Assembly: GCA_003952965.2 (NCBI GenBank)
Contig: CM025851.1
Coordinates: 3,187,307-3,251,306, forward strand
Origin: Morella rubra
Taxonomy: Eukaryota; Streptophyta; Magnoliopsida; Fagales; Myricaceae
DNA: 64,000 nucleotides
Direction: 5' to 3'
Position numbers and translations under genes: made by a program. Shown one piece after another: positions 12,407-23,691 of this stretch (position 1 is the first letter of the stretch; each line of letters starts with the position of its first letter). The notes under the pieces are model-generated. The model worked only from the letters and a program-made list of their open reading frames with translations. It made no database searches and was not told the origin of the DNA.

Positions 12407-14145
12407 TCATTGCCATCATCTCGACTCTCTTTTTCCGTTGCAATCTTCTCAATTTCGCCGTCTCAATTCCTCTCCAAAGTTTCCATTCTATCATTCTCTC
12501 TTCGCCGTCTCTTATGTGCCCCTGTTGATCCTCAGCCCCACGCCTTGCAATGTGTTCCTTCGCATGATTTCTCGTCAACTCATCCACTCCTCCAACTCCC
12601 ACTCACACCATTGCTCAGGTTTTCCAACTCACCATCTCCTAATTCTCTTTCACCGCCCCAATCTTCTCCAAGTTTTTCTTCACCTTCTCAATCCTCTCCA
12701 AAGTTTCATTTATCTTCTCAATCTTCGCCGTCTCTTCCTCCCTCTTCTCCAGCTGTTGTTCTCAGCCCATGTGCCGCCTGCAAGATCCTTCGCCGTCGAT
12801 GCGGGGAAAAATGTGTTTTAGCTCCATATTTTCCTCCAACTCATCCACTGAAGTTCACCATTGCTCACAGGGTCTTTGGAGCTAGCAACATCATCAAGTT
12901 TTTGCAGGTTTTGTTATCGTACTCTGTATTTTTTTTTTTTTTTTGTATATTTCTTTTGGTGAATCTTAGTACGTCATTTCTAATATTACATCTTGAAGTT
13001 GATAATTTCATGAGAAAAAATAAAAGTGTCCTATCACACGATCTACCCTTTAATGGCGGCCTTAAACACTCTACGTTGCCTTAAAGTGAGCCCAAACGGG
13101 CCATTTCACCCTCCTGCTTCCCCCTTAAATAAATTAAGGTCAACTGGTGAGCGTGTAGCTTAATTAATATCTAACAGATTGTGGTTCTGTTTCAATCTCC
13201 AAGTGGGTCGTCTTAATTTTGACGATAATTGGGTAGTGGCCACTAATATGCAAGCTTTGAAAAGTTGGAATTGGCCACAATCATAAAATAGGTACTATAA
13301 TTAACTTATAGACAGGGGTCAAAGTTAGGTACAGACTATGATTCTCGTGCTGCTGTAGACACTTATATGGCATCCGCGCGTTCATCTTCTCGTCTGTCGC
13401 ACATGGGCTCAAAAGCTGTAAAGTCATGGCCAAGTGGGGCATTCTTCGCACAGCAAATCAAGACCATTGTCGCAAATTTACTCCAATATCTTTGTGTCAT
13501 GTTCCCATTATTGCCACCATTAATTATCACCACTGTAACAAATAACAAAGTACATAGTATGCATGGCCAGGGACTTTCAGAATAATTAGGTAGTTATCTT
13601 GTCAGATATTTTTTTGTCGTAAAGTTCTGAACTAACAATGAATTTCACCACACCACCTTAAAGTATAATTCAGATATGTTCGGGCAGTAGAGCGCAAGCT
13701 GATCAGTATTGCCATCACTACCAAGCATGCATGGTTAAATTCTTCCAATTACTTACAGATACATGCAAACACTGAAAAATTTCAGGAACTTCCGGAGTCC
13801 CAAAGAGCAGATGCAGTGAGTAGCATGGTTTATGAAGCAAATGCCAGAATTCGAGACCCGGTCTACGGTTGCGCTGGTGCAATATTTCAACTTCAAAAAC
13901 AAATTGGTGAGCTGCAAGCACAATTGGCCCAGGCGCAAGCTGAGCTCGTCGCCGCGCAAAGCCAGCAAGCCAATTTTCTTTCCATGATCTGCATGGACAT
14001 GACACAATCTCAGGAGTGCAGCTTTGATCAGCAATCACTACCGTACGGGGTTACAAGCTATTTTCCAGAAGATAACAATTTGGGCTCGGCTTGGGAACCG
14101 TACGAGGTTAACCTCTTTGGACATGAACAGAAGATGAACAATTAA
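12407..14145 (+). CDS. LBD1: LOB-domain transcription factor, class I, LBD1/LBD11 type; 5' end uncertain, possible pseudogene
   Basis: Exon 1 reads open from 12407 to 12907 (Q|GT donor); intron 12908-13785; exon 2 is 13786-14145 (acceptor ttcag, TAA stop). The LOB domain is complete: zinc-binding C-x2-C-x6-C-x3-C (CAACKILRRRCGEKC), the GAS block (FGASNIIKFLQ then ELPESQRADAVSSMVYEA) and the L-x6-L-x3-L-x6-L coil (LQKQIGELQAQLAQAQAEL), all class I marks. VVLSPCAACKILRRRC and DPVYGCAGAIFQLQ match the LBD1/LBD11 clade. LBD proteins are nuclear DNA-binding regulators of boundaries and vascular or cambial growth. The intron lies after FLQ, the usual family position. Oddity: from the in-frame TGA at 12404 to the LOB domain there is no ATG, and the Ser/Pro-rich leader is expanded by internal duplication. 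Either an upstream exon supplies the start or the gene has lost it. Confidence 0.8.
12461..12619 (+). pseudogene. Decayed partial duplicate of the LOB gene's first exon
   Basis: This block aligns along its length with 12686-12870 in the functional-looking exon just downstream. Matching anchors in the same order: tctcaattcctctccaaagtttcc vs tctcaatcctctccaaagtttc; ttcgccgtctct in both; gttgatcctcagcccca vs gttgttctcagcccat; gccttgcaa...ccttcgc vs gccgcctgcaagatccttcgc; caactcatccactcc vs caactcatccactg; caccattgctcagg vs caccattgctcacagg. The upstream copy no longer encodes a LOB zinc motif. It is a local tandem duplication of the LOB N-terminal coding region that has since decayed. Confidence 0.7.
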
Positions 14146-16459
14146 ATGAGTTGACTTCATAGTGGGGATCTCATGAGATGATGAAGATCAGTTGCAATAA
14201 ATTAAACTAAGGAATTAGTTATGGTAAGCTAGATGTGAGAGATGACATCGTTGTTCCTGTAGTCAAAGTTGACTTGCAAAACCTCTTACCTTCTAGTAAT
14301 ATTAGAAAGAAAATGAATTTTTTTCGTTTTTTTTTTTCTTTTCAAAGAAGTCTAAATTGCTGCTATTAAGGAGATTTCCCCTTTTCTAAGTCTGTTGCTG
14401 ATTCTTGAGTCAAAGAACTAACAGCTGTTATCTTCTGAAATAGATAGTACTTCTTGAGTTCCTAATTGTCAGACCATGCGTCTCTTGTCCAATTTCTTCC
14501 AGTTTTCACGATTTAGAAACTCACACTTTTGGGAGCAATAGAATTGAACTTTCAATAGATCAAGTACTATAACTTTTCAAGTGTTTCAGACGTTGATCGT
14601 CATGGAAGCAAAAATACTCCTCATATGAATACCATAGGTTTCCAAGACGAAGGTAAATGGAGAAAAAAAAAAAAAGAGAAGCTTTTTGCCAGCATGGCAA
14701 CCGGTGATCCACAAATTCAATATTTCTTTGGGTTCTTAATCAAGGGCATGAATGATAATTTGCCATCATAAAACGCGTTCTGATCAGCTCCATTAATGTC
14801 GAAGTTGCTGCTTTCATCGCGTCATGTACAGCCAATTGGATTGTCTTTTGTATCGCTCCAATATAAGCTCGTGTTCTCAAAAACCCCGTACGTACGTAAT
14901 TAATGAGAGGACTCCAGCTGCCCTCCTAATACCGACGTCGCTGTGACAGTGAAAGAGTGGCTTTCCTCGACATTACCGCGGAAAGATGATCACCTCGATC
15001 ATTATATTGGAGCTAGCGATACGGAAAGACAATCCAGTTGATATAGACTGAACATAAAACTCATTCAAGTTGACTAGGTCGTATATACATGTGTGGATCG
15101 AAGTTAACCGAATTTCAGTACTCTTCAATCAATTAGTAATTAGCACGTATATATACGTCTCTTCATCTTTCATAATTAGCCCATGAAATCAACGCAAACG
15201 GTCATTCTACAATATTTTTCAATCCAGTACTTATCAGACCATGAAATCAGGTGGGTAGAGCCTAGTAATTAGTACCTGTCATAATGTCTCTAACAAGTTA
15301 CTTCTAATGGCTCTCATGAACAGACCTAAGTAAACGAAAACATTAAAAGAGATACGTGAAAGGTCAGTGTCTTCGTAAGATGGTTCCTCAATTAATGCCA
15401 GCTTATTACGTACCAACTCGCCACTTGCTTTAGTTTTACCGTACGTTTGTGTGTGAATTAGCTGAAATTAAACATCTGAAAGAAAGTTTCATCTTTAGCA
15501 ATCTATAGGCATGAATATTATGTGTTAGGCTAAATGGCCTCCGTCACTAGCTTATGCATAAAAGTTCCTCTCGATCGGCAATATTTTCGTACTTGACCCA
15601 GAGCCGGTCATGAAGCCCTAGCTTTCTGCAGCTTTTCTCTGACACACGTGGGCAAATTGTGATGACTATGGCTGAGATCGATGTCCCCATCTGTGTCCGA
15701 AAATAAAGAAGGGACGAAAAACTAATTTAACCAGAACTGTTTGGAGTGTGAGGTTGTACGCTACTCTCTTCCCTTTAGACTAGTCCATCGATCGTCGAGA
15801 CACTGATCATTTCCTTGAGAGACCGGCGGTCTTGTGAAGTCCGCGCGCGTAACGGAACTTCCAAAGTTCACACTTTATTACAAGCAGTTCGAGTTTAACA
15901 CCAATCCAGAAGATCATCAAAAACCACCTCACATTCGTGTACTTAGCAATTGAAAATGTGACTTTGACAATTCGTTTTGTCTAATTGCTAACCATTTTCC
16001 TGAAATGTCATCATCCTTTTGGGGACTCGAAACTTTTTCTTTCTAAATCATGTTTAATTATTCTCCAACTATTTGAGTACATTTGCTGTAATTGCGGCAT
16101 GATCACTTGACGCGATATGTGTTCCCTTAGATTCTGATCCGAAAGACACTGAATCAAAAGATGCTGCAAGGTTGAGCCTAATTAGTGTGATCCCTTATCT
16201 GAATGCAGCAGAAGTTTCTCTAGCTTTCGAGTTAAAGTGAGAGACTAGCAGAAAAAGACGTCAGACCAAGCGCCTGTACCTATTGTACACAGCTTGCTAT
16301 CTAGTTGCACGTTGTGAACACAAGAACAAATATTAGAGGACCAGCTTGTGGCCGAATACTTAATTGGCTAAGTACCGAGAATACTGTGTTAAGTCCTTTC
16401 ACCGTCAAACAAGTAGGATGACTAACCCAGAGAAGATTGACGGATTAATTCCAAAGGCC
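14146..16459. other. Intergenic, no feature recognised
   Basis: About 2.3 kb of spacer after the LOB gene, with its 3' untranslated region at the left. I see no coding region, RNA gene or clear repeat, only scattered palindromic short words (cgtacgtacg, tatatatacg). Confidence 0.6.
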
Positions 16460-16464
16460 AAGAG

Positions 16465-16818
16465 TGTTGGGAAAAGCGGCACGAAAATTAAAGTAAGAGA
16501 CACCAAGAATTTACGTGGTTCGGCCCCAATCCGGCCTACGTCCACCCCAGAGCAATTTTATTAAGAACGTTTAAGAAAATCACTCTCCCTGCCCAATACA
16601 ATGGTCACACCACCCTCCTTCTCTTCCTCTCTCTCTCTGCCCAATGCTCACGCACTCTCACGCACTCATTCTCCTATAACATAAGACACTATTTATAGGA
16701 AAAGATACAAAGAGAAACCCTAAGAGAAACCTAGATAAACTTGAAGTGGAGACCAAGTAGACTTCTACTCAAAGTCTACTTCTATTCCAAGTCTATCTTA
16801 TGGGTGTGGACCCCAACA
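16465..16818 (-). repeat. LTR (3' LTR of the minus-strand element)
   Basis: 354-bp long terminal repeat, about 98 per cent identical to the copy at 18505-18858. It contains a CT-rich stretch and a CACGCACTC repeat. Confidence 0.9.
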
Positions 16819-17137
16819 AATCTCCCCCTCCATACCCATAAGGGAAGAATCTGTTCCTGACATCTTTCAGTTGAGTGCATCCCGGGCTTCCATCAGTAGA
16901 ACCTTCCTGCAACTTTGGTGTCTGTTGCTTCCCCTTGCTCACCACCCCTTGCATCCTTTTTCTACTGGCACTCCAACCTCGTCCTTGTCACCAGACGACC
17001 AACCACACTCCCATCTGAGTGTCCTGCACCCCCGCCTAGGGTGCCCGCATCCCCTGCTTGTACCACCGGACCCATGTAGAACAGTATCTCCCCCTGCTCT
17101 TGCATCTCCACCGGCTGGTACCAAGCACCTTCGCGTG

Positions 17138-18007
17138 CTACATGAAGTCGGAGTCATCAGTCACCACTGAGGCTTCTGATGATTTCCCTTTCTCTGCTTT
17201 GTACTTTGGACAATTCCGCTTGATATGTCCTTCTTGGTCACAATAAAAGCAGATAATCTTGCGACCCTCTCCTCTGGATTTACCCCGGCCTCTTCCGTTA
17301 TTCCAGCTGCTTCCTCTGCCTCTTTCTGTGATGAGAGCTTGTGATCCACTGTGGTCATAAGTCTCCATCTCCTTCCTTCGTGCCTCTTCACTGAACAGAG
17401 CATCCTTGACCAACTCCATGGTCAATTTCCCATTCGGTGCTGAGTTTCCAAGAGAAACAACAAGAGTCTCCCAATTATCCGGTAAGGAACTCAGAAGCAG
17501 TAAAGCTTGAACATCACTGTCGAAAGTCATTTCGACGCTGTTCAACTGATTTATCAGGTTTTGGAACTCACTGGTATGTTCCGCCACTGACTTATCATTT
17601 CGCAGCTTCATATTCACGAGCCTCCTCATTAGTAGCGCTTTATTCCGTGAAGTCTTTGACTGATACATTGTCTCCAACTTCTCCCATAGTTCAAAAGCAC
17701 TCGTCTCTTTGGCTACGTGATGGAATACCTCTGGCCCAATCCACTGACGAATCAATCCTATAACTTTCCGGTTGATCTTCTTCCACTTTGCCTCGTCAAA
17801 CTCATCCGGTTTCTTGCCCTCGTTCTCCAATGGATCATACATATCCTTTGCATAAAGGATATCCTCCATCCGTGGCTTCCAACTCATGTAATTCGTAGCA
17901 GACAACCTTATCATATTGATAACCATACCCTCCGCCATCTCAATTACCACTGATAGAGACCGAATTTCAAAATTCTGACTGCACCAATGGATCCTGGAAT
18001 GGCCCAA
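17138..18007 (-). CDS. Gag-like ORF of the TR-GAG element (UBN2-type with CCHC knuckle)
   Basis: A single frame of up to 289 residues; the likely functional start is MAEGMVINMIRL at 17938, giving 266 residues. The body is a Copia gag/UBN2-type domain (LSATNYMSWKPRMEDILYAK, LWEKLETMYQSKTSRNKALL, LLLSSLPDNWETLVVSL). Near the C terminus is a zinc knuckle C-x2-C-x4-H-x4-C (CFYCDQEGHIKRNC) following an RG-rich stretch. It belongs to the LTR element described above and is not a host gene. Confidence 0.9.
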   Translation of the reverse strand: MGHSRIHWCSQNFEIRSLSVVIEMAEGMVINMIRLSATNYMSWKPRMEDILYAKDMYDPLENEGKKPDEFDEAKWKKINRKVIGLIRQWIGPEVFHHVAKETSAFELWEKLETMYQSKTSRNKALLMRRLVNMKLRNDKSVAEHTSEFQNLINQLNSVEMTFDSDVQALLLLSSLPDNWETLVVSLGNSAPNGKLTMELVKDALFSEEARRKEMETYDHSGSQALITERGRGSSWNNGRGRGKSRGEGRKIICFYCDQEGHIKRNCPKYKAEKGKSSEASVVTDDSDFM

Positions 18008-18504
18008 AACCTTAGGAACCGGTCTGACCTGCTCGAAAACCGGCTTAAAAGCCCATGAACCGGCTGAAAAACCACCCTAGAACAAAACCGAAATATTCCG
18101 GAATATTCCGATTCTCCAGAATATTCTCCACTGACGTGGCAACGCTGACGTGGCAATGCTGGCGTGGCACAACTGGGACCCACTGCTGTCGTGGATGCTG
18201 ACGTGGCAGTACACTGTGCGCTGGCGCGTGCGGTGCGTGGGGCGAGTGGGGACCACGCGCCCTACCTCTCTTCGGCGCGTGGGGGCGCGTGTGACGCGTG
18301 GACGGCGGGATCCAAGTTCTATCGGCGCGTGACGGCGCGTCCCGGCTCCTCCGGCGACAAGGTTTCGACCCCTGGCTTCGTCTCGGCCTCCTCTACAGTC
18401 TGGTGCCCTCCAATCTCTGATTGGACCACTTTTAAGTTTTGGACCTTCTCTGCTTTCCCCCCGAAAAACCGCTCCGGCCTCTCAAACCAAGCTCTGATAC
18501 CACT

Positions 18505-18858
18505 TATTGGGAAAAGCGGCACGAAAATTAAAGTAAGAGACACCGAGAATTTAAGTGGTTCGGCCCCAATCCGGCCTACGTCCACCCCAGAGCAATTTTA
18601 TTAAGAACGTTTAAGAAAATCACTCTCTCTGCCCAATACAATGGTCACACCACCCTCCTTCTCTTCCTCTCTCTCTCTGCCCAATGCTCACGCACTCTCA
18701 CACACTCCTTCTCCTATAACATAAGCCACTATTTATAGGAAAAGATACAAAGAGAAACCCTAAGAGAAACCTAGATAAACTTGAAGTGGAGACCAAGTAG
18801 ACTTCTACTCAAAGTCTACTTCTATTCTAAGTCTATCTTATGGGTGTGGACCCCAACA
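18505..18858 (-). repeat. LTR (5' LTR of the minus-strand element)
   Basis: 354-bp long terminal repeat adjoining the primer-binding site at 18491-18502; partner of 16465-16818. Confidence 0.9.
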
Positions 18859-18863
18859 AAGAG

Positions 18864-20346
18864 CTATGAGAATATTGTTCGTTGTGGTGGTGTTCAAGAA
18901 TTTGAAGTACTTATTTACGGTAACGGTCACGTACACGAGATCAATTACTACTTACCGGACTAGAGAGTAAAAGTTTTGTGCTTGCATGCATGCTATGAGA
19001 AAATTTTCATATGGTTGGATCTTGATCATCATCTATTAATGTAATTGGAAACGATTTTCTTGTTAGTTTACATTTGACATCTTTGATGCAAATGCATGCA
19101 ACAAGCTGCTAAGATCGATGTTCATCCACTTAGGTTATGTTTGGTGCAAATGCAAGATTGTACGACTGGCATTTTTCTCTTGGACAAGACGTACGTAACC
19201 AAAGTGAGACATGTCTTAATGAGAACTTCTATCCATCATTTGTCGTCTACGAAGATTTTAAACCACAGAATGCTCTGTTCGGTCAAACAGTGCGTAAACC
19301 CATCTTTTTCTTCGAGAACATTATGCGAGAGAATTGATAAATGCTTCGATATACATGGCCATCGTTCTCAAAGAGACGGAAATAAAGTAGGTAGTGGACA
19401 AAAGATCATGAAAGAATGACTTCGAAAGAGGAAAATGGAGCCCTAGATGCAACTAGATGCCTCTAGACTTCGCTTCTGAAATCCATATCTCGTAGCCGTA
19501 GGAACTACGTAAGAAGTTGAAAGTAACTTGGACACGTCATTCCCACTCTTATTCTTTAATTTGTGGAAACGATCACAAACCTGTCGGCTTTTAATCCCTT
19601 TAATGAAATGTTCAAACGATATAGTGAGGATATCCTACCGAAGCGTTGTTCTTAGTGTACGTCGGACAGGCTCCTGTATACATTATTATCTCACGTGACC
19701 TCCAAGAACTTGAAATAGTTTTTGTTTGGCATCGATATTGCGATTTGCGAGTCCTGGGACATGGGAGAACAATCCGTTTCGTTCACACCTGACCTGAACC
19801 CACACCGGAAGAGTATGCGGCCACTAGTGTCGGGTCTAAGGCCCAATAGTATACGCATTGGACACTTGCATTCAATTGATGTCGGGCCGACGATCAGAAA
19901 CATTATAAATGGGCCGGGCTTAACTTAATGAACCGAACTATCTTAACTTATATGCTTTCACAACCCAAGCCCAGCTACTTTAACACCTCTTATCATTGTT
20001 CTCTACAATCACAAAGATTTTTGAAAATTTTTTTAAGTCTTAGGTTCTACGATTCAATTTAAATTTTAAATATTTTTTATTACATATAAATGACTAAGGC
20101 TAAGTAATTTAATATTTTTGGATCAGGATCTTTTTTATTTGAAAAGTGATAAATATTAACGAGATAAAATATGAGCGATTTGAGTTCAGAAATAGTGATA
20201 AAGGTTTAATAAATTATTTTTATCTTGCATGAAATAAAACCGTACTAGTTGTCGAACGGAGCACTGAAATTTCACAAATATGTGACTCCATGAATTAATT
20301 TTTTGAAATTAAAATTTTAAAGACTAATTTATCACCTAGGAAAATC
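18864..20346. other. Intergenic, no gene recognised
   Basis: Spacer between the LTR element and the MITE. The small open frames here (about 19096-19419 and 19722-19928) have no recognisable domain. The right third, from about 20000, becomes very AT-rich. Confidence 0.55.
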
Positions 20347-20539
20347 GGGCGTTTGTTTGCCCAATGTTTTGGAGGCCTAAAATTTCCACCACACCAAATA
20401 CATTTTACAAACTCCAATAAACTTCACACTTTTATACATATACTTCACACTTTTCACAAACTCCAATAAACTTCAACATTCAAAAGATTCTTAAAATTTT
20501 GAGAATATTCCCCAAAATTTCGATAAACAAACGCCCCCC
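20347..20539. mobile_element. MITE with GGGCGTTTGTTT terminal inverted repeats
   Basis: Left end GGGCGTTTGTTTGCCCAATG and right end ATAAACAAACGCCCCCC are inverted copies of each other (GGGCGTTTGTTT exact, then imperfect to about 25 bp). AAATC directly precedes the left end and directly follows the right C run, a possible target duplication. The interior is AT-rich with CAAACTCCAATAAACTTCA repeated. It lies about 640 bp upstream of the ATP synthase d start codon. The superfamily is not clear. Confidence 0.65.
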
Positions 20540-21183
20540 AAATCACATGGACGGTACAAATTACCTTTTAAAATATCAAAAAATTAACAATTGAACTTCC
20601 AAAATCTCACAAAATGCAACTCAAACTCCAATACATTCTCACACAAATTACTCTAATACTTTGCTTTTTTTTTAAAAAAATTTATCAAATCATCTCTTTT
20701 TATACTTTTTTACAAACTCCAATAAAAATCAATTTACAATTAAATATCTTTAAAATTTTCACCTCACTTTTTACATATACCTATAAAACTCCAATCTAAT
20801 TAAATATTAACACCCCTATCAAATTTTCTACAAATTTTAAGGATTTTTTACAATCCAACCTCACAGAGTTTTTCTTAAGCTATTCCGCCAAATTTTTATA
20901 CGTTGGCCAGAAAATTATTTTAAGTAATCCCATGGTGGGCCATATTTCAGTCTGTTATTGGTTAGACCGAAAGCCCAATTTTATTGTGCTCGACTCAAGG
21001 ACAACACCACCCAATGTACAATGGGCCGCGCCTCAAATTCTCAGCCCGACCCAGAATGCAGAGCACTGCCATTTCTCCAGTGCTCCACCACCACCAACAA
21101 AGGGGCATCACTATCGGCAACAAGCATCTGGCAACACATTCTGTCTCTTAATCTGTGAGATTGCTCCGAGAAAGTGAGAGAAA
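20540..21183. promoter_or_regulatory. Upstream region of ATP synthase subunit d gene
   Basis: AT-rich to about 20900, then more balanced sequence with GGGCC-type words (caatgggccgcgcc at about 21019, tgggccatatt at 20937), which resemble the site II/GCCCA elements common in promoters of plant mitochondrial-protein and ribosomal genes. The 5' UTR probably covers the last 100-150 bases before the ATG at 21184. Confidence 0.4.
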
Positions 21184-23620
21184 ATGAGCGGAGCGGGAAA
21201 GAAAGTCGCCGATGTGGCGCTGAAGGCGTCGAGGACAATTGACTGGGACGGGATGGCGAAGCTTCTGGTCACGGAAGAGGCTCGCAAAGAGTTCGCCACT
21301 CTTCGCCGCGCCTTTGATGAGGTCAACTCAACGCTCCAGACAAAGTTTAGCCAGGTCCTCACCCCACACTACTAACCCCCCTTTCTCTCTCTGATGGGTA
21401 TCTGTTACTTTTCGTTTAGATCTTTGTCATTTCCAGATGGACTTCTTTTTAATTCTAGTGTCAATTTTTGTCCTTTTTGACGCATCGGATATTACTCTCA
21501 GTTGTGATATGTTAAACGACTTGGATTTGGGTGGATTATTTGGTTCGTTGATTTTTCAAGTGGGTCTCTTCGGTCCTTGATAACTTCTGTTGCCATCGGT
21601 GGTTTTTTGTGAAAAATAGAAGACGGATAATCTGGGAGTGCTTCTGGTTTTGTGAATATAATTCGGAAAAATATTAGCGAAAATTGCGGACTAATTTTTT
21701 CACCTTTTATGTACAGTGATTTTTGTTATGCTCTGTTTGGTTGGTAAGAAATGTAGGTGAAGAGAACAAAGTAAAGTTTTTCGACTTAGGAGTTTGTTAG
21801 AAGTATAAGAGAACTAAGATTTGGGCTTTACAAAGCCTAATGCAGTTGTTTCTGTAAAGGGCTAGGTTGTCACCCATTTAATGCTCCATGTTTCAAACGA
21901 GCAGGATGCTAGTAAAGTGTGACATGAAGGAGCTCAAAGGAGCATTTTATGTGTGGCTTTTAATCGCAAAAATGGCTTTGTGGATATCAGTAGTTTTTGC
22001 TCAGGATGCTAATTACTAGCTTGCATTTTGACTTTAGTACCTGTTGATCTTAATTTTTTTTGTTCTTACTTTGTGCAGGAACCTGAACCCATAGATTGGG
22101 AGTATTATAGAAAAGGAGTTGGTTCTCGTTTGGTGGATATGTACAAAGAGGCTTATGACAGTATGTGTCCCAACTATCTGTTGAATTACTCCTATATATT
22201 TTAGTTTTGTGGTGTTGCGATTGATTATTCTAGTTGTATCTTCCTTGTGGTTCTTAGACGATTAACTTTGTGATATTGTATTTATATAGTTGGTGTTGAA
22301 CTCTTCCATAAGATCTTTGCAATTTTTGTGGTTTCATGTGTCACTCGCATTCTTTTTATGTTCTTATGTCAGTAGGATGGTATTTTTGAATGATTTGTAT
22401 TGTCTTGTGCACTCATGGTAGCCAAGTCAACTGATTGCATCGGTTTCTGGGTCCACTCTATCTTTCAATCCCTAATTTGTTGTTGCATTCTGGCTACTCA
22501 TTCCAGTACCTAGTAGTCTATATGGTTCTTAACCATTTGTTTCATTCATTTTTGTTTATCAACCTTCTCTTAGTTAGCATATCTCGATTCCATTTATTTT
22601 AGTCAATGCCCTTGTGCTGTTCGCTGTGTTTGGTTATGTTTTCATGTCCATGCTCTTGTGCTCTGTTGTAGACTAGATTCCCATTCTTTTTTTCAGCACT
22701 GAACTGGAGGAAAAGAAAAAGAAGAGAAAAAACTAGAGGAAAAAAGGAAAAAGTAAATGAGAAGTCTTGTATACAGGAGCTTAACTTGGCACTAATCAGC
22801 AATGCTTGTGCATGGAGAGGCTAAGTCAGGAAATGCATGGAAGGATCTTTTTAATCATTCACAAAGTAACTCCTTCACACTTAAAATTTTGATTAGGGTG
22901 ATTGACTAGTATTCTCGACTTGTCTCTATTCTGTACCAAGGAAACTGTTAACTGCATCAAACTCCCGAAGTTACTTACTGGAGTACCATGAGATGAATTT
23001 CGTCAAGGGTTTGTTGAATAAGGAGCATCTTTAGCTGTTTGTCATATGTTTTCAAATATGAAATAGCCAGAAAATTAATTTAACTCAAACTCCATGTCCA
23101 TGTTTGGAATTGCCTTTTCTTAAAATCTCTTATAAATTCGGTTTCATCATTCTAACTTATCCCTGTTCCCCTTTTTCAATTTGTTGTAATTTGCAGGCAT
23201 TGAGATCCCCAAGTTTGTAGACACGGTGACTCCTCAATACAAGCCTAAATTCGAGGCTCTGGTGAGAACTTATACAAGATCCTAAACCCTCCCTCCCTCC
23301 CTAAAAGCCTTAGTGTCTAACATGCATATATGTTGACACTCTATTTACAGATAGTGGAATTGAAAGAAGCAGAAGTGAAATCCTTGAAGGAGTCTGAGCG
23401 TTTGGAAAAGGAAATTGCTGAAGTACAAGAGCTGAAGGTAATATCAAGAACTGCACTCTGCATCTTTGGTCTCACAAAATTTTATGATTTCTCACAGCTA
23501 TTTTTTCTGCCTCAACAGAAGAAGATTAGTACCATGACTGCAAACGAATACTTTGAGAAGCATCCCGAGTTGAAGAAGAAGTTTGATGACGAAATCCGTA
23601 ATGATTACTGGGGATATTGA
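21184..23620 (+). CDS. ATPQ: ATP synthase subunit d, mitochondrial
   Basis: Five exons: 21184-21354, 22079-22160, 23197-23261, 23351-23437, 23519-23620, all with GT-AG boundaries and consistent phases, giving 507 nt and 168 residues, the same length as I recall for the Arabidopsis protein. The protein starts MSGAGKKVADVALKASRTID and ends KKKFDDEIRNDYWGY. Subunit d is part of the peripheral stalk that holds F1 to Fo in the inner mitochondrial membrane on the matrix side. The central part (EPEPIDWEYYRKGVGSRLVD, IEIPKFVDTVTPQYKPKFEA) is the conserved family core, followed by a charged helical region (LKEAEVKSLKESERLEKEIA). There is no classical cleavable presequence, as usual for this subunit in plants. 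Intron 1 (724 bp) and intron 2 (1036 bp) hold nothing recognisable. Confidence 0.97.
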
Positions 23621-23685
23621 CCACATTTGCGCACTCTCCAGTCAATTTTATCCAATTCAGCTGAATTGTCTCCTGCTTGTTGAAT

Positions 23686-23691
23686 AATAAA
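23686..23691 (+). terminator. Putative polyadenylation signal of ATP synthase d gene
   Basis: AATAAA 66 bases after the stop codon, in TA-rich context. Confidence 0.5.

Larger units (their letters stand above)
16460..18863 (-). mobile_element. Gag-only (TR-GAG-like) Copia-type LTR element with intact ends and 5-bp TSD
   Basis: Two direct repeats of 354 bp, 16465-16818 and 18505-18858, begin T(G/A)TTGGGAAAAGCGG and end GACCCCAACA. They are flanked by AAGAG at 16460-16464 and 18859-18863, a 5-bp duplication. The primer site TGGTATCAGAGC (initiator Met tRNA) lies on the minus strand at 18502-18491, two bases inside the right repeat, so the element points leftward. A purine tract abuts the left repeat (about 16819-16832). 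The internal part is 1.69 kb and contains a gag frame but no protease, integrase, reverse transcriptase or RNase H. The two LTRs differ at about 7 of 354 positions, roughly 2 per cent, so insertion was geologically recent. It looks like a complete gag-only non-autonomous element, depending on polymerase from a relative. Confidence 0.9.

Noticed and set aside
12177-12821. A 214-codon frame overlapping the LOB first exon.
   Set aside because: It starts at TTG, is Ser/His/Leu-rich and runs out of frame through the LOB zinc motif; it is a shadow of the duplicated CT-rich region.
18164-18604. A 146-codon plus-strand frame across the right LTR.
   Set aside because: It is antisense to the leader and LTR of the minus-strand gag-only element and has no recognisable domain.
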